The translations under genes were made by a program, and so were the position numbers. The notes beneath the pieces were generated by a model. That model was not told where the DNA came from and did no database searches. It saw only the letters and a program-made list of their open reading frames with translations. Shown here piece after piece: positions 34,331 to 47,189 of a stretch of 64,000 bases of DNA; within the stretch, counting starts at the first letter, position 1, and each line of letters opens with the position of its first letter. Source of the DNA: Gnetum montanum (taxonomy: Eukaryota > Streptophyta > Gnetopsida > Gnetales > Gnetaceae); the NCBI GenBank assembly GCA_015680685.1, contig MNCI01003467.1:188440-252439 (forward strand), read 5' to 3'.

Positions 34331-37170
34331 TTCTTTCCATATGTTCCTATGTAGACATCCTTTTCTATGTTGAACCCTCCTATAATGGTGGTCAAAAGAT
34401 TCCTCTAGTCCACACCATTTCTATTTCATAGCCATGAGCTATTCAACTACTAGTGCAATCCTCAAGATCTCCACAAGGCTTGGATCAAGCCTTTTAGATG
34501 ATCTAGAACCTTACTTAGGAGTTCCAAAAACTTAAGACTAGTACAACCCAAATGGTAAAATTCATGAACTTTTACTAAGATGACCCCATCAACCCAACTA
34601 TCCCTTAAATAACTTTACCCATAGGCATCCCCATCCCCCATTGTACTAAGTATAATGATGAAGGTGATTCTAATGCAAAGCTTATAACCTTCCATCTATG
34701 CTTCCTATTATAGGCTTGGCTTCACATTGTACTGCGAATATTTCCTATGTCCTTATCAAGAAAAGCTCTAGACTAGTACCAAACTCAACCAAAAGGTCCA
34801 TCTATTTTCTTGATGATTTAATAACATAATTTGTGAACTTCTTCAAATACAAATTAAAGCCAAATACAACCTTTAACCAACTCATGAAAGTGAGACAAGG
34901 GTCCCTTAAACCAATATAGAAGTTCATTCAAATATGGAATGTAACTCTTAATGAAATTCCTCAATTCATCTTTGAAATCCACATTTTGGCTATCTTCAAG
35001 GAAGCAATTAATGCCTTTATTAAGTCAAAATTAAACCACATAGATATTCAATCACTCAGTCAAGTCTTTTCCCATATTAAGAAAATAGAGGATATTGCAA
35101 AAGCTAGTAATGACCAAATTTATCTAGCCTACAAGAACTAACATATGAAAATGGATAGGGATAAGGGTAAATAGACACATGTAGCTATAGCTACCATGGC
35201 CAAGGATGTGAAACTGACAAAGGGAGAATAGACATCAGAACTCAAGATCCCTACTATTTCATCCCAACCATCAACCATAGGCACTTCTAATGCATGCAAT
35301 CTTCCAAATCCAAAGTTTGAGCATAAGGACTAGTCTAAGTACACAAAACTACCTATAACTCTTTGAGCTTCTTGATCAGTTACTCAAAAAACGTTTTATC
35401 CAACACAAGAAACTACCAAAGAATGCTTGCAAGAGAAATGCTTGTCTATGTGACATCACTAAGGATCCAACCATAGCTACAAAATATGATCTGCAAATGA
35501 CTAAGTACTTCCGACTAGAATAATTTTTCCACTATCATCAACTTTCTAGTCATGACACTAATTTTTAGCTAAACCTAAAGGATGATCTTCAAAAGATGAT
35601 AGATAGTGGAGAATTGGTGATAGATGCTTCCAATCCCATAAGGCCTCAAAATTAACTAATTTAGGTATACAAATATTTCCTCAATGCTAGTAATGATCCC
35701 TATACCATAGCCATTTTTAATACTCCCAATAAGTCTAAAATTTTAAGGAATTCATTTTTGATTAAAGTATCCTCTTGTAATGATAATTCTTCAATTTCTT
35801 CAAGTTCAACAACCCCTTTCTTTATAAGGGTACCACCATCTACACCTCCTAGAGAGCTCTTCATCATTAGAGTTCCTTCCCCTCATACTAATAATCCTAT
35901 AACAAGTAATCACTAGAGTTTACTTATATTGGCTAATGCATTGACATCCTCTCAACCAACCAATAAGAAATCACCATTAAATCAATGAAAACCATTAGCT
36001 CTAAAGCCAAAAGCTAAGGAAAATACTAAACAAAATATCTAGAAAGAAGTAGATTTATCGAAGCCTACCCCAATCTCAATTATACCCAAGAATCCTACTA
36101 CATCAACTAGCTAGCCCAAGAAAAGTTACAAATAAGAGAAAAGAAATGGCCCAAAACAACAAATGCGTAAAGATGAAGTTAAAATCCTAAGTGAGATAGA
36201 GGAAGTCAAAGCTAATAAAATAGAGAAACCATCTATCAATGATAAATACTTCCTCACTACCCTATAACAAGTGAAGCTCTTACTGAAGTAGATAAAAAAT
36301 TTCCTTCAGCCTTTACAAGTTGGTTATAACTTCTCTTGTTCATCATAAAAACCTTGTTAAAATGTTAATATTCAGCCCTATGAGTGAGGATATGTCTATT
36401 AGTGAGGAAACCATCCATTCCATTATCATGCCAACTCCACTCAAGAAAGAACAAAAACAAATCACTTTGGCATTTCTCAATAGTAAAGTTAAGACTGATT
36501 TACAATGTAGTAAAGTGTTGCATACTCCTCTTTTTATCACTAAATGAGTTGGCCAATATAAAGTGCATCGTGTCCATGTGAATGATAGATTAGCAAAAAA
36601 TTTCATTCCCTTTCCCATTGTCAAACAATTATACCTAGTCAAGAACATTTAGGATAAATCTACTTCAACACTCAAATCCTTCAATAGGTCATGAGTAGCA
36701 ATTATATGGTTCATTTCATTAGACTTTGTGACTAGGGAATAGTTTTCCACATTAACTGACTTCCTAGTAGTTGAAAAAACACCAAGCTTTACTTGATTCT
36801 AAGATGATCATGGTTGGCTAAGTTATGAGCAATTTCATTACCTATTCACTAAGATATTCATCTACCTTATGAGAAAGGTTAAATCATTATCCATGGAGAC
36901 AACATAGTTCCTTTGTCTATAAACAATGTTGACATTGTACAAGAATCTGAGGTGGAATTTCAATAGGAAATTCCTATAACCAACAAGGAAACCAATGACC
37001 ATGGTGAGCATGATGAAGCTATAACCAATAATACAAAAGTCTTGAAAGAACCTTGGAAGCAACTCCCATTTAGCATCATCGGTAAATGGAACATAGGGTA
37101 CAAAATCATACATGAAAAGCCTTACTAGTTAAGTAATCTATCAAATATCAAGAAATAACTACATAATTAA
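34331..37170 (+). pseudogene. E1 gag C-terminal part, protease and conserved C-terminus
   Basis: The E1 gag resumes with PFFPYVPM-stop-TSFSMLNPP, matching E2 at 8370-8420. Next are IGIPIPHCTKYNDEGDSN, the Retrotrans_gag region (34.7-35.05 kb), and the knuckle-like FFHYHQLSSHDTNF near 35.53 kb followed by LKDDLQKMIDSGEL. The protease (36320-36890) reads FLNSKVKTDLQ, VHVNDRLAKNFIPFPIVKQL, STLKSF and SLDFVTRE, so the active-site D-x-G is changed to ND. The end, PWKQLPFSIIGKWNIGYKII, then LSNIKK-stop-LHN, stops at TAA 37168-37170. No minisatellite is obvious after it. Stops and frameshifts are many. Confidence 0.78.
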
Positions 37171-37579
37171 AGCATTATCTTTTTTCTCCCCTAGTATATA
37201 AGTTGTGGCATCTATACTTTAGTGCATTATTTATAGTTTTTATGTATTTTTTTACAGTTATATTTTGTTACATTATATTTTTAAGTTTTACCTTATCACC
37301 TTGTTTTTCTTTTTACTTTTATTTTAATTTGCAATCGACATTTACTGTTTACATAAAACCTAAAAACCAAAAAATTATGGCTAAGAATAGCATGAAGCAT
37401 GAAACCAAAATGTAGTATCATATAGCCAAATATAACCAAGTAGTCCATAATAGTAGCCATAGTTACACAATGTAACAAGAAATAAACATTACATAGTCTC
37501 TAAACCCATAAATGATAACAAAATCACAAAAACCAATGGTCATAACAAATAATAAGTATAGTAAATCATCATTAAATAG

Positions 37580-40500
37580 TCTAACCAAGCTGTAGGAAGA
37601 GGATGAATGTCACTAGAACCATCACAACCATCACCTATGGCCTATAGATAATAAAACATACAACCATTAGTAACCATAGTGAACATCCAACATAGCAAAA
37701 TAAAACAATAAAATAGCCATAACATAAAACACAATTTACAAATCTAATAATATTTGGGAGAAATATCTTTAGGAGTAAACTTTGAAAGACAAGCCTTAAG
37801 CTTGTGAAGAATCTCCTCTTTGCTCATGTTAGCATAGTCAATATTGCCAAAATTCACTCCTTCAAAGATCTTCTCTCTCTCAATATTTGTCCACTCAAGA
37901 GAAGGATGATAAAAGGTATTTGTATATTTCTTCCTAGTTATAATCACAATCTAAGGAGTGGGAGAATCAAGAACACCTACCAATTCTTAGAAATATCTAA
38001 AAGTCCTCTTGATGTCTATACCCTACACAACTAACTCAAGTGCATGCCTCTCAACAGCCTCTTCCCTCTAAGACTTCTAGTAACGCTCCTTCTCCTCCTT
38101 GTACCATCTTTTATCTATCATCTATTTTTTACCTCACTCTAACACTTAGGCACAATAATCTCTCCACTTCTATGTCTTACGTACCATCATCTCCATTTGT
38201 ACTTCCTTCTTCATGTTTCTCTTAGCTACAACAACTATTCCTTGTACAGTTGATCAATATCGAGTCCATTCTATCTCCTTGGTTCTCAAGGAATCTTTAG
38301 TGGTCATATCAGCTTCTATAAACTCCTCTCAATTGTTGAGGCTCTTAATCTCATCAAACAATTTCTTGTTTTGCTTCTCTATAGCCAAGAGACATTCGCA
38401 TAGAAACTCATTGCAATGTTGATATTCCCAAAAGAATTCAGCATAGGATGTAATACATTTTATAGATCTTTCCTATAGTTTCCTAGAAATGTTCTCATGA
38501 TTAGAAAATAGAGCTAGAAGCTCATCAAACTTGATGTGTCTAGTATGATTCCAATGAATCTTAGAGATGGTAAAACCATAAAAAGCATAAAAACATAAAA
38601 ATGAAAAGTCATTCAAAATCCTAAAAGCATAAATATAAAAAAATTAAAATAATTTTTTTCAACATTCCTTATCAACTCATAGGTTGAATTATTATAGCCT
38701 ATTAACCATATCATCCATAATTTGTTGCATGAACTCTACCTTATTCACAGCCTCTATCCAAGGCTTATATTGGAATGTGGATGTTTCTGCATGAGCTGTA
38801 TTTCTTGTATAGCCAAAGTGACCAAGTAAACCAACATCACCTATGTCTGCAATGAAAATATAAACAAAAGCCTTTGAATTGATCAAGCAAAGCCTTCAAC
38901 ACTTACTAGAAATATTGTAAGCAATGTCCACTAGAGGATCATCTTCTATAAGAAGTTTATCTATGAAAATAGAGTCTAGAACATCATGGGCTTCCTTAGT
39001 GTAGTGCCCATTCATAGGAATTAAGAGCTAACACCTAAAGCCCCCCTAAAAATAAAGCTACTTGAAATAAGAAAATGCATAAATGGTTTTCTTTCTACAA
39101 CAATCAAACTAACATTAACCTATAAAATTAAAACAAAATCAATAGCACCTATATCTAGCTTTAAAATAGGTCAATCAATATTAATTTTAAGAATTAAGAG
39201 ATAATTTTAAAAAGAAATAGCCATAGTAAAATATTTGTGCAAAATTCATTAGATTAAAAAATCAATTTTTTTTATTCAACCAAAAAAGAAATATCTAATT
39301 AAGATCATTTACACATTTGTAAAAGGAAAAAATGACCACAAAAGTAAATCAATCTATAATCTCATATTTGTTCAATGAGATAATAATATTTTTATAATTT
39401 CCAACAACACATAAATAAGATCACCTAAATTTAACTCTTGTAACCATTTTACCATTAATCATTTAATCAAGAAATTCATATGTTCAATAGCAAAGAATAG
39501 ATAGATCACAACCATAAATTAACATCCTAGGCTTTCCCCCACTCCATCAGCTTATATAAAGGCATCAAAATCAGACTTGAAAGGTATAATTCAAGATTCA
39601 GATCCAAGACTTGTGCATTCAAAGGAGGAGGGTTCATCAACCAAATTCCAACCAAAACCTAAGAACTCAACAATTTTAAAACATTCATAATTATCCATGC
39701 ACTCAAGGATACTCTCACTTTCTATCAATGGTACCAATCCTCATATTATGGATCCTTGACCCATGTTGACAATCTTTTGCCAAAAATGCCCAAAATCATT
39801 ATGGGTGTTTTTGAATCATTATAGAAACAACTCTTATCCAAGTCATTTAGGTGTGAGAGTGTAGAGGGTTGGTGGAGAGATCCAAAAATGTTAATAAATG
39901 TTTTAACAATCTAAGCTTAGAACAAGAATCTTGATAATTTCATACAAGCATTGTAAAGCTAGTTAGGAAAGCAAGAAGAGAAAAGTTTGAGAAAATCAGC
40001 CCTTACTAGCCATTATGAAACATAATAGAGATAGATCATTTTATCTCCTTGCCTTGATATCTTGCTTGCTAGGAGGAATTATCAGAATATATGATTACTA
40101 TGCAGCACTTTTTTTCTTCCTCCTTGCTATCTCCTATAGTAGCCATAGTCTTTTCTCCCTTCCTAGCCATACTTCCTATTGTTGTATCCCTTTCCTTTAT
40201 CCTACTTAGCTACTTTTACCTTGTATGTTTTTTTCCTATCCTCCTCTCCTTGTTTGTAGGTGGAATAAGGGATAATGTATGGTTTCTTGTAACTAACTTC
40301 TTGGGAATTTTATGTTTTCTTTTCCTTCTTTTTAAAGTTCTCTGTCTCTTTCTTTTTTGGCAATGATTCATGAGTCCAATTATATTCATGATCACTATCA
40401 ACAAAAAATCAATAAAATATGTATATTCATTGGTTGTAGGTTGAATTCCTAAATCAACAATTTTTGATATCTCAAAATTTAGATTTTACTAGATTGTAGG

Positions 40501-42580
40501 TTCAATTCCTCTTGATAATTACAAAACATTCCAAAATAATATCTATCTCTTTATCATTTAGAATTGTCATAAGATGCAAGGAAAAAGTTTTCAAAATAGA
40601 TTCATGATACGGATAGTTCAAGATACATAATCAAATAAGGCACCTTTCTTTTCAAGTCAATAATGATGTGAATTTTTCCATTATCTTACGAGCCTTGAAA
40701 GGTTATCATGTAACCTTTCTATAGCCATGAAGAGGGTACTTATACTCTACTATTTTAAAATAAAAAGAGTAATGCATCACATTTAGATAAAATAAATAAA
40801 ATAAAATATAAAGCTATGGTATTTACACATAATATCCTTGATTTAGGTTACTCCAACTTGATTCATAGGTCAAGTTCCTTAATATGAGCATTTTTTTTGC
40901 ATCTCAACATGCCTGTTTTAGCTATTAAGGCACATCTTAGAATAGTGTCCTGTGTTTTTCTCTTATTTCTCAACATCTTTGTTAAAATAGAACCAAAAAT
41001 ATTTTTTTCCCATAAATTAATTATTATTATTATCTTAAAAAATTCCCAAAATGTATTTTAAATAATATTTCTTATGCATAAGGTATTTAAACATTAATCA
41101 TAATACACATAAAAATTTGGTCAACAAATTTATTACTATTCTAATTAGCCATTTTCACCACAGTCCAAACAAAGCACACACATAACCTATCAACAAAACA
41201 TGCACACAAACATTTAGAAAGACTATTACAATCGTTAATGCAAAAAATAGAGGAAAAGTGATTCATTACACTTGGCCATCCTCTCTTCTTCCTCCTTGCA
41301 CCATTGCTCCTCCTCTACTGTAGCCTTAGTTACTAATTTCTATTAGTCCTTTGCCCATATAGTGATAACCAAATAATAAATTAGCATAATAAACAATTAA
41401 AAACTATGACCAAGATCAAACGTGAAACAAAAAATATATATTATACAACATATGAAACCAAAAATCATAAGTATCTAAAAGACCCTCTAGTGTGATGGCA
41501 AGAGGTTCACCTAGATGTGAATCCAAACAATTCAACCACAAAGATAACCAAATAACAAATAAAATCAAAAAACACACATACATATCTACTACCACCTATT
41601 GGATCTTTTTAATCTTTATTGCCAATTTTGGTTGAGGCACCTATTTGCTTTAAACTACAATATCCTTCTCAACTCCTAGGTGCTTCTTCCTTTTCTTCTC
41701 AATCCCCTCAACCTCTACAAATAAGAAACTAGCCTTTTCTACCTTTACCTATGTAACTATAAGCTCAAACCCTATGCTCTTAGGGGAAAATCCACCTCAT
41801 ATCCTTGGTTGTAATAGACAGTAAATCATCAACATTCTCAATGGGTGGGCCTTGGACACATGATATCAACAAAGTATTGAGTGCAAGGCCTAGAAAAATT
41901 AGACATATCACGTTCAACCCATTTTTCATTATACTTAACAATCATAAACCCTACAAAAATTCTTAAATAGACATTAAAAAATGTAAAGTGTATATGATAC
42001 ACAATTGAGTTTCTTATGAAGTTCTTGGATTTCACTTCTAAGACCTATGACCAAAATTGTGACCCAATTAAATCTAGTCTCATTTACAAGCACTTTTTTC
42101 ATCATCCATGCTTGCTATACTTTCATGGTTTTCTTTTGTAACAATAACATAGGGAACACTCTAGATTGGGACAAAGGGTATCACTCATTCACCTTCTCAA
42201 TATCACACTTTTCAAAAGATTGTGTCACACCAAGAGGTGATTTGAGCCAAGCCTCTAGATCCTCCCTACAACTTGAATCCTTTTCTACATTGGCTACCAT
42301 CATAACACCTTTAAGAGGTATGCCAAAAATATTATAAAAAAAATCTTCATAAACAATTAAAACTATAGGAAAACCATGTACACAAGTGTAGAACTCTATA
42401 ACATCCTCATTAAATGAATTAATCATATTTAACATTTTAGTAGCCAAATAGATGAACTAGGAAGCATAAAAAGATCAAACAAGCTTGTATGGGTTATTCT
42501 CCATTGAATACCTATAGAGGCCTTATTGGATAGTCATTCTTATACCTTGTCTACGTCACCCCACTTGAAAAGGAGTTTCT
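37580..42580 (-). pseudogene. E1 antisense multi-exon ORF, copy B
   Basis: Minus-strand coding relic, convergent with the E1 gag-protease. Segments: 42580-41990 (LFKWGDVDKV, SLFDLFMLPS, MINSFNEDVIEFYTCVHGFP, REDLEAWL, AWMMKKVL); about 41780-41580 (Lys/Glu-rich); 39000-38905 (DVLDSIFIDKLLIEDDPL, donor GTAAGTG); 38886-38692 (AETSTFQYKPWIEAVNKVEF); 38575-37744 (SKIHWNHTRHIKFDEL, AIEKQNKKLFDEIKSLNN, KDSLRTKEIEWTRY, WRDYCA, VNFGNIDYANMSKEEILHKL); 37641 to about 37580 (AIGDGCDGSSDIHPLP). The segments follow copy A of E3 in order. The wide gap at 39.0-41.3 kb is a large intron or a later insertion. The function is not known; no transposase, polymerase or envelope motif is seen. Confidence 0.72.
39001..41260. 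other. AT-rich gap inside antisense copy B
   Basis: No gene is seen. The gap includes long A-rich tracts and a stretch at 40091-40366 that is open on the plus strand but hydrophobic and low in complexity. It separates coding segments that in copy A are only about 130 bases apart, so insertion of another sequence is likely. Confidence 0.4.
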
Positions 42581-42599
42581 CCATGGTTCAACCAAAACT

Positions 42600-43562
42600 A
42601 ATCATGGTGATGGTAGACTTCCATACAAAATCTATTATGCATAGTATAGTTAGCCTCAAGCCAATGTGACTAAAATAGGCCATGAAGAAATTTAAAAATA
42701 ATAAACAACAATAAAAATAAAACAAGTTATACTTTCTCGACTTAGTAGTTAAGGCTAAAACTTTAGGTTGAACTAGGACATGCACTTCTAGATCTTAAAG
42801 ATCCAAAAATTCATGGAAATGTTTGGTAGCCATGCATTTTAAGTACACTTAAGAATACACCATCCTATATTTGGCAAAGTCTACACCAAGTTGGTTAATC
42901 ACCTATACCTTAATGTTATCTCCTTGCTTCAATTCCTCCAATACTATAGGGGCTAAGGACAAGGTTTGGTCATTCAACACTAGTCCTACACTTTAAACCT
43001 TAAACCTATAAATCATAAACATAAAATCAATAAAACAAGTAGTCCCAAAATAAAAAAATATATGTTTAATCAAATCAAAGCTTATCCATCCAACATGTAG
43101 ACATTTTCTAGAGAATTTTAAAATAGAGTGATTGGCATATTACCTAACATTAAAGTGTTGTTGGTGTTATACTATGAGTAAGTTGGCATCTCCAAACTAT
43201 GATATCTTGGCCGTTTGGTATGTCAAAACCTTAAGAAAAATGGAGAATATGGAAATGTTTTTGTAGTTTAGCAAGGCCATAAATGAGTAAGGACTTTAGA
43301 ACAAGAGTTAAGTTTGAAGACGAGATCTACGTTGAGATGTCATAAGATATATGTAGAGATGTCCTCATGAATCCTACATTGGAAAGATGTGAGCATGGAC
43401 ATGTATGACAACCACAAGCTATATGAAGATGCTATAAGGACTAGAAAGAAGCTAAATCAATGAGAGAAAGCCTCAAGAACTAGAGCCCAAAGGTTGAAAA
43501 GATGTCTCTAAGAAAAAGATGTCTTAGGTGAGAGGAGTGCATTCATAAGAAGATGTCCCCCA
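42600..43562 (+). other. E1 tail up to the E4 LTR
   Basis: No gene is supportable. From 43330 to 43560 the heptamer AGATGTC recurs at least five times (AGATGTCATAAG, AGATGTCCTCAT, AGATGTCTCTAAG, AGATGTCTTAGG, AGATGTCCCCC). The tract ends abruptly at the LTR boundary at 43563. Confidence 0.4.
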
Positions 43563-45406
43563 TGCAGCGACCGAAAACATCAGTGGCTAGAACACTGAAA
43601 GGTTGCCAGGTGAACAGTTTAACCCTAGATCTTTGTGAGGGCCATGCTAGAGAGAAATGGAAATGAGGCACCTTGAATGGTCTGGTCGATTAGACAGGGA
43701 CTTAATAGGTGTATCTGAACCTTTTTGTAAATGTGGGTTTTGGAAGCGAGACACATGGAGTAAATCGATGATCAATAAATGCAAAATGGTGAAAATAGTG
43801 CAACAAATGATTATAGTAAGGAAGTAACAAATCAAACTTGGGTGAGAAGGTTGCGAATTTGATTCTTTGCCTTGCTAAAAGGGGTACAATAGGTTATGCA
43901 ACACTAGAGAGACACTGCTTACACTGAACAATATAGTCATAGGTCTTCTACTTACTACTCTATTTGCTAAGATGTCAAAATGTTTAACTCACAAAGGGAT
44001 GTTTGGAGCTAACCAGAGAACTCAAAGGTAACTAGAATGCTCAAAATGACAAATATGCTTAACTATGCTCTCTGAAAGCCAACTGCACCAAAAAGCCAAT
44101 CCCTTGAGCATTTTTCGTTGAGGTATTTATAGGGCCAAGAGTAGGAGAGAAGTGTGGTCTACATGCCAGATGTCCTGGACCCCACAAAGTGCTAACATGT
44201 CTGTACCGTGTAGGTATGTGATGCTAGATGTGAACTTTGTTATGTTGTGACTATACTGCCGACATTGCATGTGCCGAAATCTAGTGTGCTAATAATGTAA
44301 GAAAAATAGAGCCTATACTCTAGGACTACGTCTTCCTTGCTCTTACAAGTAGGGTCAAGCATAGGAACAATTTTTTTGGGAGTTGACCAAGGATATGAAA
44401 AATGAAGTAAAACTGTTGATTTTTCCAAGGAGATGCCAATGTGAGAAAGATTGTTGCCAACAAGTTCTAGAGTTACCCAAAGACATCTTGATGCTTCCAT
44501 GTCAGTGTTGCACTACTCACACTATTGAGCACATTGGTGTAACATAAGTAGCTACATGCTACGCTGTGCTACGCTACATAGCATAGCATAGCATAGCCAC
44601 TGGTCTTGATAGAAATTTGTGGAGCTGAAGAGCATTTGTCTTAGGCATAGTTAGGCTAACAACTACAACTTTTGTCCTTCATGCTGAGAAGCCTTCAAAC
44701 TTTGCTAAATTCATGTTTGGAAAATTTCTATTGTTTTTGCATTATTGCTACACTGTGCTATGCTATGTAGCATAGCATAGCCTAGTGGCCAATGTGTCAT
44801 GCTTCTTTGTTCGATCTGCCATTTTCTAGCAAGAAACTTTGCTTGAGGCCTACAGGCTAAGTGGGGCAAGGAGTTTTGGAGGCCGAAGTCTTGCTAAATT
44901 GTAGTCTTTTTATTGGAATCACTTGGCAAGATGGGCCTTTCTGCTTTGCCTTTGCTACGTTGTGCTATGCTACATAGTGTAGCATAGCGTAGCACCTTGT
45001 GTTGGCTGAATCCTAACTTGTCTTGCAATCATTTCATCAATTTGCATTTGGATACTTAAGTGGTTATCTTTGAAGGCTCGCTACGTTGCACAGTGTAGCA
45101 TATAGTAGTAGACTTATTCACTAGAAAACTTGCCAAACTATTTTGCTCATCCTGAACACTTTCAACAACTCCTAGCATAGTCTGTGGGTAGACTGTCAGT
45201 TGGGTCAATTGTCTAGTTGGGCAGGCCAAAGAGTCCGGCGGGCCTGTTAGCCCTAGAGATAGAAAACTTGCTGGACTAGATAGTCTATCCTCAGTGCCTA
45301 TACTTTCCTACCAAACCATCATGATGCTGCACTTGTGGAAGTCCTTGCCCAAATTCCAAGACTCTGCTAAAGCATGAGGGTTGTAAAATTTTATGATGTT
45401 TCACTG
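43563..45406 (-). mobile_element. E4 3' LTR (minus strand)
   Basis: On the minus strand it begins TGAAACATCATAAAATTTTA directly after a polypurine tract and ends ...TCGCTGCA at 43563. The left 180 bases align with the left part of the E3 LTRs (AGTTTAACC, GGGCCA and TGGTCT pieces). A minus-strand TATAAATA lies at 44124-44131. Four self-complementary GCTATGC/GCATAGC cores lie at 44558-45110. At about 1.84 kb it is longer than the E3 LTR. The rest of the element should lie to the right; a 5' LTR partner was not found. Confidence 0.7.
44558..45110. repeat. Palindromic GCTATGC/GCATAGC core array in the E4 LTR
   Basis: Four blocks (44558-44600, 44747-44789, 44953-44995, 45076-45110) read like GCTACGTTGTGCTATGCTAC followed by ATAGTGTAGCATAGCGTAGC. 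Each can fold on itself. The spacing is about 190, 205 and 120 bases. Confidence 0.8.
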
Positions 45407-45470
45407 GCCCCTCTTTGTCTACATTTGGAGGATCCACCCAATAGACATCAACAAAGAAAATGAAACACCA
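45407..45470 (-). promoter_or_regulatory. E4 polypurine tract and conserved block
   Basis: On the minus strand it reads TTTGTTGATGTCTATTGGGT, then GGATCCTCCAAATG, and ends ACAAAGAGGGGCCAG before TGAAACATCA. AAAGAGGGG is the probable polypurine tract. It matches E0, E2 and E3. Confidence 0.72.
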
Positions 45471-46774
45471 TGAAGGACAAGACACCAACATCACTCTCCG
45501 ATGGTCACTCAGATGTCTCTTTGCTATGCTTGGGAGTATTAGGATAGTCATGCAGGAAAAGGGGAAAAGGGTAGACTTGAGGGGATAGGTTCAGGAAAAG
45601 GGAGAATGAAGCATAGCGCGGTCCCTTGTTGAAATTCTTGTAAGGGGATTGGCTCATATAAACATCTTTCTTTTGCTAGCTTCTGACCTCTCATCGAAAT
45701 GAATAGAGATGGTCATTGTAAAATAGCTAGTGTGCCATTTGTTTTGGGCACATGCTTCTTTTTTTGAGCTCTTTTTCTCTTTTGCGCTTTTCTTTTGTTG
45801 TTTAGCCATGTTCACTTGCAAACAACCTTGTTATTATAGGACAGGTGTTTCCTCCCCAAGATGAGTTGTGTTACATCCATGTGGGGCTTTGACCTACCTA
45901 CAGATGCTTCCCATGTGGCAAGCTACATTATGTACATCATGGACTTTTTGGTTGAGCATATGGGAGGGCTTTACATGCATCGAGAAAGCTTGTAAAAGAG
46001 ATGTGAAAAGGGAAACTGTGGGTGTAAGAAATGAGATGACGAAGGTTAAGAGGAAGGGTAAGATGTGCACTCCCAAGTAGCTAAACTAGTCAGAGCGATC
46101 ATCTCAGGATGATGTAGTGTCCTGTCCTACTGGTGAAATGCATTTTTGATGGACGCCATCTTGGCTCATATCCTGCAAGCATAACAGAAAGTAGAGTAGA
46201 GAAATGTAACCATGAAATGTAGTTAGGCAAAGGTATTACTTGCTTTAGACACCATTGAAATGGTAGGCACTATATCTGAGGCATGTGACATCTAAAGCAG
46301 GAAGGCCAACAGCGGCTCTAGTAGTGGCACGCTGAAGGGGCTGGCACCAAGGGGGCTAGGAGTTGTCGTGATGTGAGTGGTTAGGAGTCCCTACCCAAGG
46401 CAAACATCATGCAATTCAGCTGTGAGGTGAGAGGCCTAATAGCTGAATGTCTTTTGAGCTTGGATGATGGCAAGGGCTAGAGGATAGTGACCTTGTGGCT
46501 GGGCCACAATGTGCTAGAACTCCAGCAATAGGGGCTGACAACAGAAGCTACTGCCAGGGCAATGGGTTGTGGTAGCGGTAGCTTCAAAAGGTTAGCAAGA
46601 TGTTAGATGAAATCTTTGAAGGATCAGCAAGATGCCAAAGGTAGTGGATGCATATGTTCTAGAGGGTGTTTTCTTGTTATCGTGAACCACATTCTACAAC
46701 TACAACGTCCCATCCTGCGTTGGCACTATGCATGCTGCCTTGCTTGTAGGATCGTGGATGCGGGCTGAGAGCAT
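45471..46774. other. E4 internal 3' region
   Basis: There is no recognised gene. The plus strand has a partly open stretch near 45890-46080 (TDASHVASYIMYIMDFLVEH) with no family I can name. The stretch 46300-46600 is rich in GGC/GGTAGC. By analogy with E3, an antisense ORF would be expected here on the plus strand, but I cannot demonstrate it. Confidence 0.35.
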
Positions 46775-47125
46775 TGTGTCGTGAACCTAGTTTAAGGTCT
46801 TGGTAGACCATTAGATGTACTAGTTTAGGATCCCAATAGATGACAATGTGCTAGTTTAAGGTCCTAGTAAACCATTGTGCTAGTTTAAGGTCCTAGCAGG
46901 CCTTTGTGCTAGTTTATCGTCGTAGCAGATGGTGGATGGGCCAGTTTAAGGTCGTAGCAAACCATCTCTACTAATTTTACATCATAGTGGATGGTTTGTG
47001 CTAGTTTATAGTCATAGTAGACTATCTATGCCAATTTATAGTCATAGCGGACTATCTATGCTAGTTTATAGTCATAGTAGACTATCTATGCTAGTTTATA
47101 GTCATAACAAACTATGGATGCCTAC
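46775..47125 (-). repeat. E4 minisatellite, about 30-bp unit
   Basis: About eleven units on the plus strand of the form GTGCTAGTTTAAGGTCCTAG, then TAAACCATT, changing to GCTAGTTTATAGTCATAGTA, then GACTATCTAT, towards the right. It is the reverse complement of the E2 unit. The rightmost units (46990-47110) are nearly identical, which suggests recent expansion. Confidence 0.85.
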
Positions 47126-47189
47126 CTTGTTTCTACATTAGATGTAGTATGGCTTAAGGTACAAGTGGTTCATTGGATTTGCAATCACA

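Noticed and set aside
40015-40366. Hydrophobic plus-strand frames that could suggest a membrane protein
   Set aside because: The sequence is TTT/CTT-rich and low in complexity, and lies in a gap between antisense exons; no start context or motif supports a gene.
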